From contig JASHTP010000156.1 of assembly GCA_030040495.1 (NCBI GenBank), forward strand, positions 1-6,498: a DNA stretch of 6,498 nt. Reading direction: 5' to 3'. A program made the translations under genes and the position numbers. The notes below the pieces were generated by a model, which did not search any database, was not told where the DNA came from, and saw only the letters and a list, made by a program, of their open reading frames with translations. This document shows, piece after piece, positions 4,888 through 6,498 of the stretch (position 1 is the first letter of the stretch; every line of letters begins with the position of its first letter). This stretch comes from Alphaproteobacteria bacterium. GTDB lineage: Bacteria; Pseudomonadota; Alphaproteobacteria; ATCC43930; CGMCC-115725.

Positions 4888-6273
4888 ATGCCTATGGTGA
4901 GCCGGCGATCGGTGCTTCGTACGTCCCTGGGCCTCGCGGCGGCCGGCGCATTGGCGCGGCCTTATATCGCCCGGGCGGAAGCCAAGACAGCGACAGTATG
5001 GTGGACCCAGGGTTTCGTGCCGGAAGAGGACGCCTCCTTCCGCAGCATGGTCGCCGACTATGAAAAGGCCAGCGGCAACAAGATCGACTACAGCCTCATC
5101 CCGTTCGCGCCGCTGATGCAGAAGATCGTCTCGGCGATCACCAGCGGCGAGGTTCCGGACGTGATGTCGCACGACATCGCCAACCAGACCGTCATCCCGC
5201 AGAACGCCTGGCACGACAAGCTGGTCGATGTGAGCGACGTGGTGGAGACGCAGAAGGCGAACTACCTGCCCACCGCCTATCTCGCCGCCCAGTTCTACAA
5301 CAGCGTCGAAAAGAAGCGCGGCTTCTACCTCGCCCCGTTCAAGGCGGGGGTGCTGCCGTTTCACGTCTGGAATTCGCTGGTCGAGAAGTCGGGCTACAAG
5401 CTCGCCGACGCGCCGAAGACGTGGGACGCCTTCTTCGATTTCTTCAAGCCGATGCAGCAGAAGCTGCGCGACCAGGGGATGCGCGGCGTCTATTCGCTGG
5501 GCCTGCAGCCGACCACCGCGGGACCCGCCGACGGGAACAACACATTCCACGCCTTCCTCATCGCCAATGGCGGCAATGGCATCGTCACCCAGGACGGCCG
5601 GGCGCATCTCGACGATCCCAAGGTCGAGGACGCGGTGATCAAGTCGCTGGCCTACATCGCCAACGCGGTCAAGGGCGGCTACGTTCCACCCGGGGCCGTC
5701 AGCTGGAACGACGCCGACGACAACAACGCGTTCCACGCGAAGCAGATCGTGATGGATCTCGACGGCACGATCTCGACTGAGCTCGCGCTCTACCACAACA
5801 AGGCAGACTATGACGACATCACCACCCTCGGCCTGCCGCTCGACAATTCGGGCCAGCCGACGCCGGCGCAGCTGCTCGTCGACGGCGCCTTCATCCCGAA
5901 AGGCGGCAAGAATGTCGAGGTGGCCAAGGACTTCCTCAAATACGTGGTCCAGCCGCAGGTGACCAACGCCTACCTCAAGGCTGGGCTCGGCCGCTGGCTG
6001 CCGGTGATGCCGGGGCTGCTCAAGACCGACGCCTTCTGGCTCGATCCCAAGGACCCGCATCGGCTGGCCTATGTGACGGAAGGGCTGGTGAGCCCGACGG
6101 TCGTCAGCTACCCGATCTTCAATCCCGGTTATGCCGAGGTGAACGCGCAACAGATCTGGGGCGTCGCCATCGCCGACATTCTGCGCAACGGCGCGACGCC
6201 GCAGGCGGCGGCAAAGACGGCGCTGACCAAGGTCGCGTCCGTCCTCGCCCGATATCCGATCGCGCAGAGCTGA
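4888..6273 (+). CDS. ABC transporter extracellular solute-binding protein, family 1 (Tat-exported)
   Basis: This 461-residue periplasmic binding protein captures a substrate and delivers it to the membrane permeases of a CUT1-type importer. It opens with a twin-arginine signal: SRRSVLR (residues 5-11), a hydrophobic stretch LGLAAAGALA (14-23), and an AxA-type cleavage region ARAEA (28-32). The mature part begins KTATVWWTQGF, a first strand typical of MalE-like proteins, followed by MVADYEKASGNKIDYSLIPF (49-68) and SAITSGEVPDVM, the usual hinge and Asp-containing turn of the family. Trp, Asn and Asp-rich loops (SWNDADDNNAFHAKQIVMDL) are consistent with a carbohydrate-like ligand. Length is normal (420-460). 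It is followed after 9 bases by the permease gene, so they form an operon led by the promoter at 4760. Likely cargo is a sugar, sugar alcohol or similar polar solute, but the ligand cannot be read from sequence. Tat export implies folding, perhaps with ligand, before export. Confidence 0.95.
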   Translation: MPMVSRRSVLRTSLGLAAAGALARPYIARAEAKTATVWWTQGFVPEEDASFRSMVADYEKASGNKIDYSLIPFAPLMQKIVSAITSGEVPDVMSHDIANQTVIPQNAWHDKLVDVSDVVETQKANYLPTAYLAAQFYNSVEKKRGFYLAPFKAGVLPFHVWNSLVEKSGYKLADAPKTWDAFFDFFKPMQQKLRDQGMRGVYSLGLQPTTAGPADGNNTFHAFLIANGGNGIVTQDGRAHLDDPKVEDAVIKSLAYIANAVKGGYVPPGAVSWNDADDNNAFHAKQIVMDLDGTISTELALYHNKADYDDITTLGLPLDNSGQPTPAQLLVDGAFIPKGGKNVEVAKDFLKYVVQPQVTNAYLKAGLGRWLPVMPGLLKTDAFWLDPKDPHRLAYVTEGLVSPTVVSYPIFNPGYAEVNAQQIWGVAIADILRNGATPQAAAKTALTKVASVLARYPIAQS

Positions 6274-6282
6274 GGGGCGACG

Positions 6283-6498
6283 ATGGCGGCAACCTATCTC
6301 CAGGCGGTCCGGGCACTGTCCACGCGGGCATTCCCGGGCAAACGGGTCCACCGGCGCGCCTGGCGCGCCGGGCTCATCGGCTCCGAATTCACCTGGGCGG
6401 TGGCCTTCACCGTGCCCTACGTCGCGTTGTTCCTGGGGTTTGTCGCTTATCCCGTGGTCTACGGGCTGTGGCTCGGCCACAGCCCGAGCCTCTATGCC
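6283..6498 (+). CDS. ABC transporter permease, MalF/UgpA-like (N-terminal part, runs off right edge)
   Basis: The frame is open from ATG 6283 to the window end, giving 72 codons with no stop. GAGGGG (6272-6277), overlapping the stop of the preceding gene, gives a ribosome binding site with a 5-base spacer, so translation is probably coupled. The first 35 residues are a basic cytoplasmic tail (several Arg/Lys, e.g. KRVHRRAWRAG). Then comes the first membrane helix, with VPYVALFLGFVAYPVVYGLW (44-63) matching the conserved PY...YPxxYGLWL start of CUT1 permease first subunits. It would form the transport channel with a second permease and an ATPase, expected downstream but not in view. The missing part holds the EAA loop that contacts the ATPase. 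Confidence 0.9.
   Translation, partial: MAATYLQAVRALSTRAFPGKRVHRRAWRAGLIGSEFTWAVAFTVPYVALFLGFVAYPVVYGLWLGHSPSLYA

Noticed and set aside
4600..6480. 626-codon open frame on the minus strand
   Set aside because: It is antisense to the solute-binding protein and permease, low in sequence complexity and Arg/His/Asp-rich, with no ribosome binding site or motif. Its length is an effect of GC bias.

Overview
The window is GC-rich DNA with strong third-position G/C bias. It fits an alphaproteobacterium, probably of the Hyphomicrobiales/Rhodospirillales type. The best lineage clue is a perfect GTTC-N7-GTTC element at 1441-1455, which is the LexA (SOS) operator form of alphaproteobacteria and not the CTG-N10-CAG form of enterobacteria. 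The type of genes (CUT1 ABC importer, HCCA-isomerase-like protein, FadD-like ligase, OmpR/PhoB two-component pair) agrees, but no species can be named.

Layout. 1-748 (minus) holds the N-terminal half of an acyl-CoA synthetase (class I adenylate-forming enzyme) running off the left edge. It diverges across a 25-base gap from 774-1430 (plus), a 2-hydroxychromene-2-carboxylate isomerase/DsbA-like protein. Next comes a compact, self-contained unit at 1439-1607: a sigma70-like promoter with an embedded LexA box, a near-perfect Shine-Dalgarno, and a 35-codon gene for a single-pass membrane microprotein. It faces 1680-2126 (minus), a stand-alone receiver protein with degenerate active-site positions; a 10-bp GC hairpin lies at the receiver's stop codon. 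Divergent from the receiver is a two-gene operon, 2192-2866 (OmpR/PhoB-type response regulator) and 2877-4277 (HAMP-containing sensor histidine kinase). A small 72-codon gene on the minus strand (4222-4440) overlaps the kinase 3' end tail-to-tail. About 450 bases without a convincing gene (4441-4887) hold hairpins, a promoter and a leader with a short direct repeat. They precede an ABC importer operon: a Tat-exported solute-binding protein (4888-6273) and the start of its first permease (6283 to the right edge).

How the parts work together. The response regulator and kinase should form one signal pathway, and the divergent receiver may feed into it. The solute-binding protein and permease form one importer, whose ATPase and second permease are expected to the right. 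The most interesting item is the LexA-boxed microprotein. By size, topology and regulation it resembles the SOS-induced cell-division inhibitor SidA of Caulobacter, although no sequence homology can be claimed from here.
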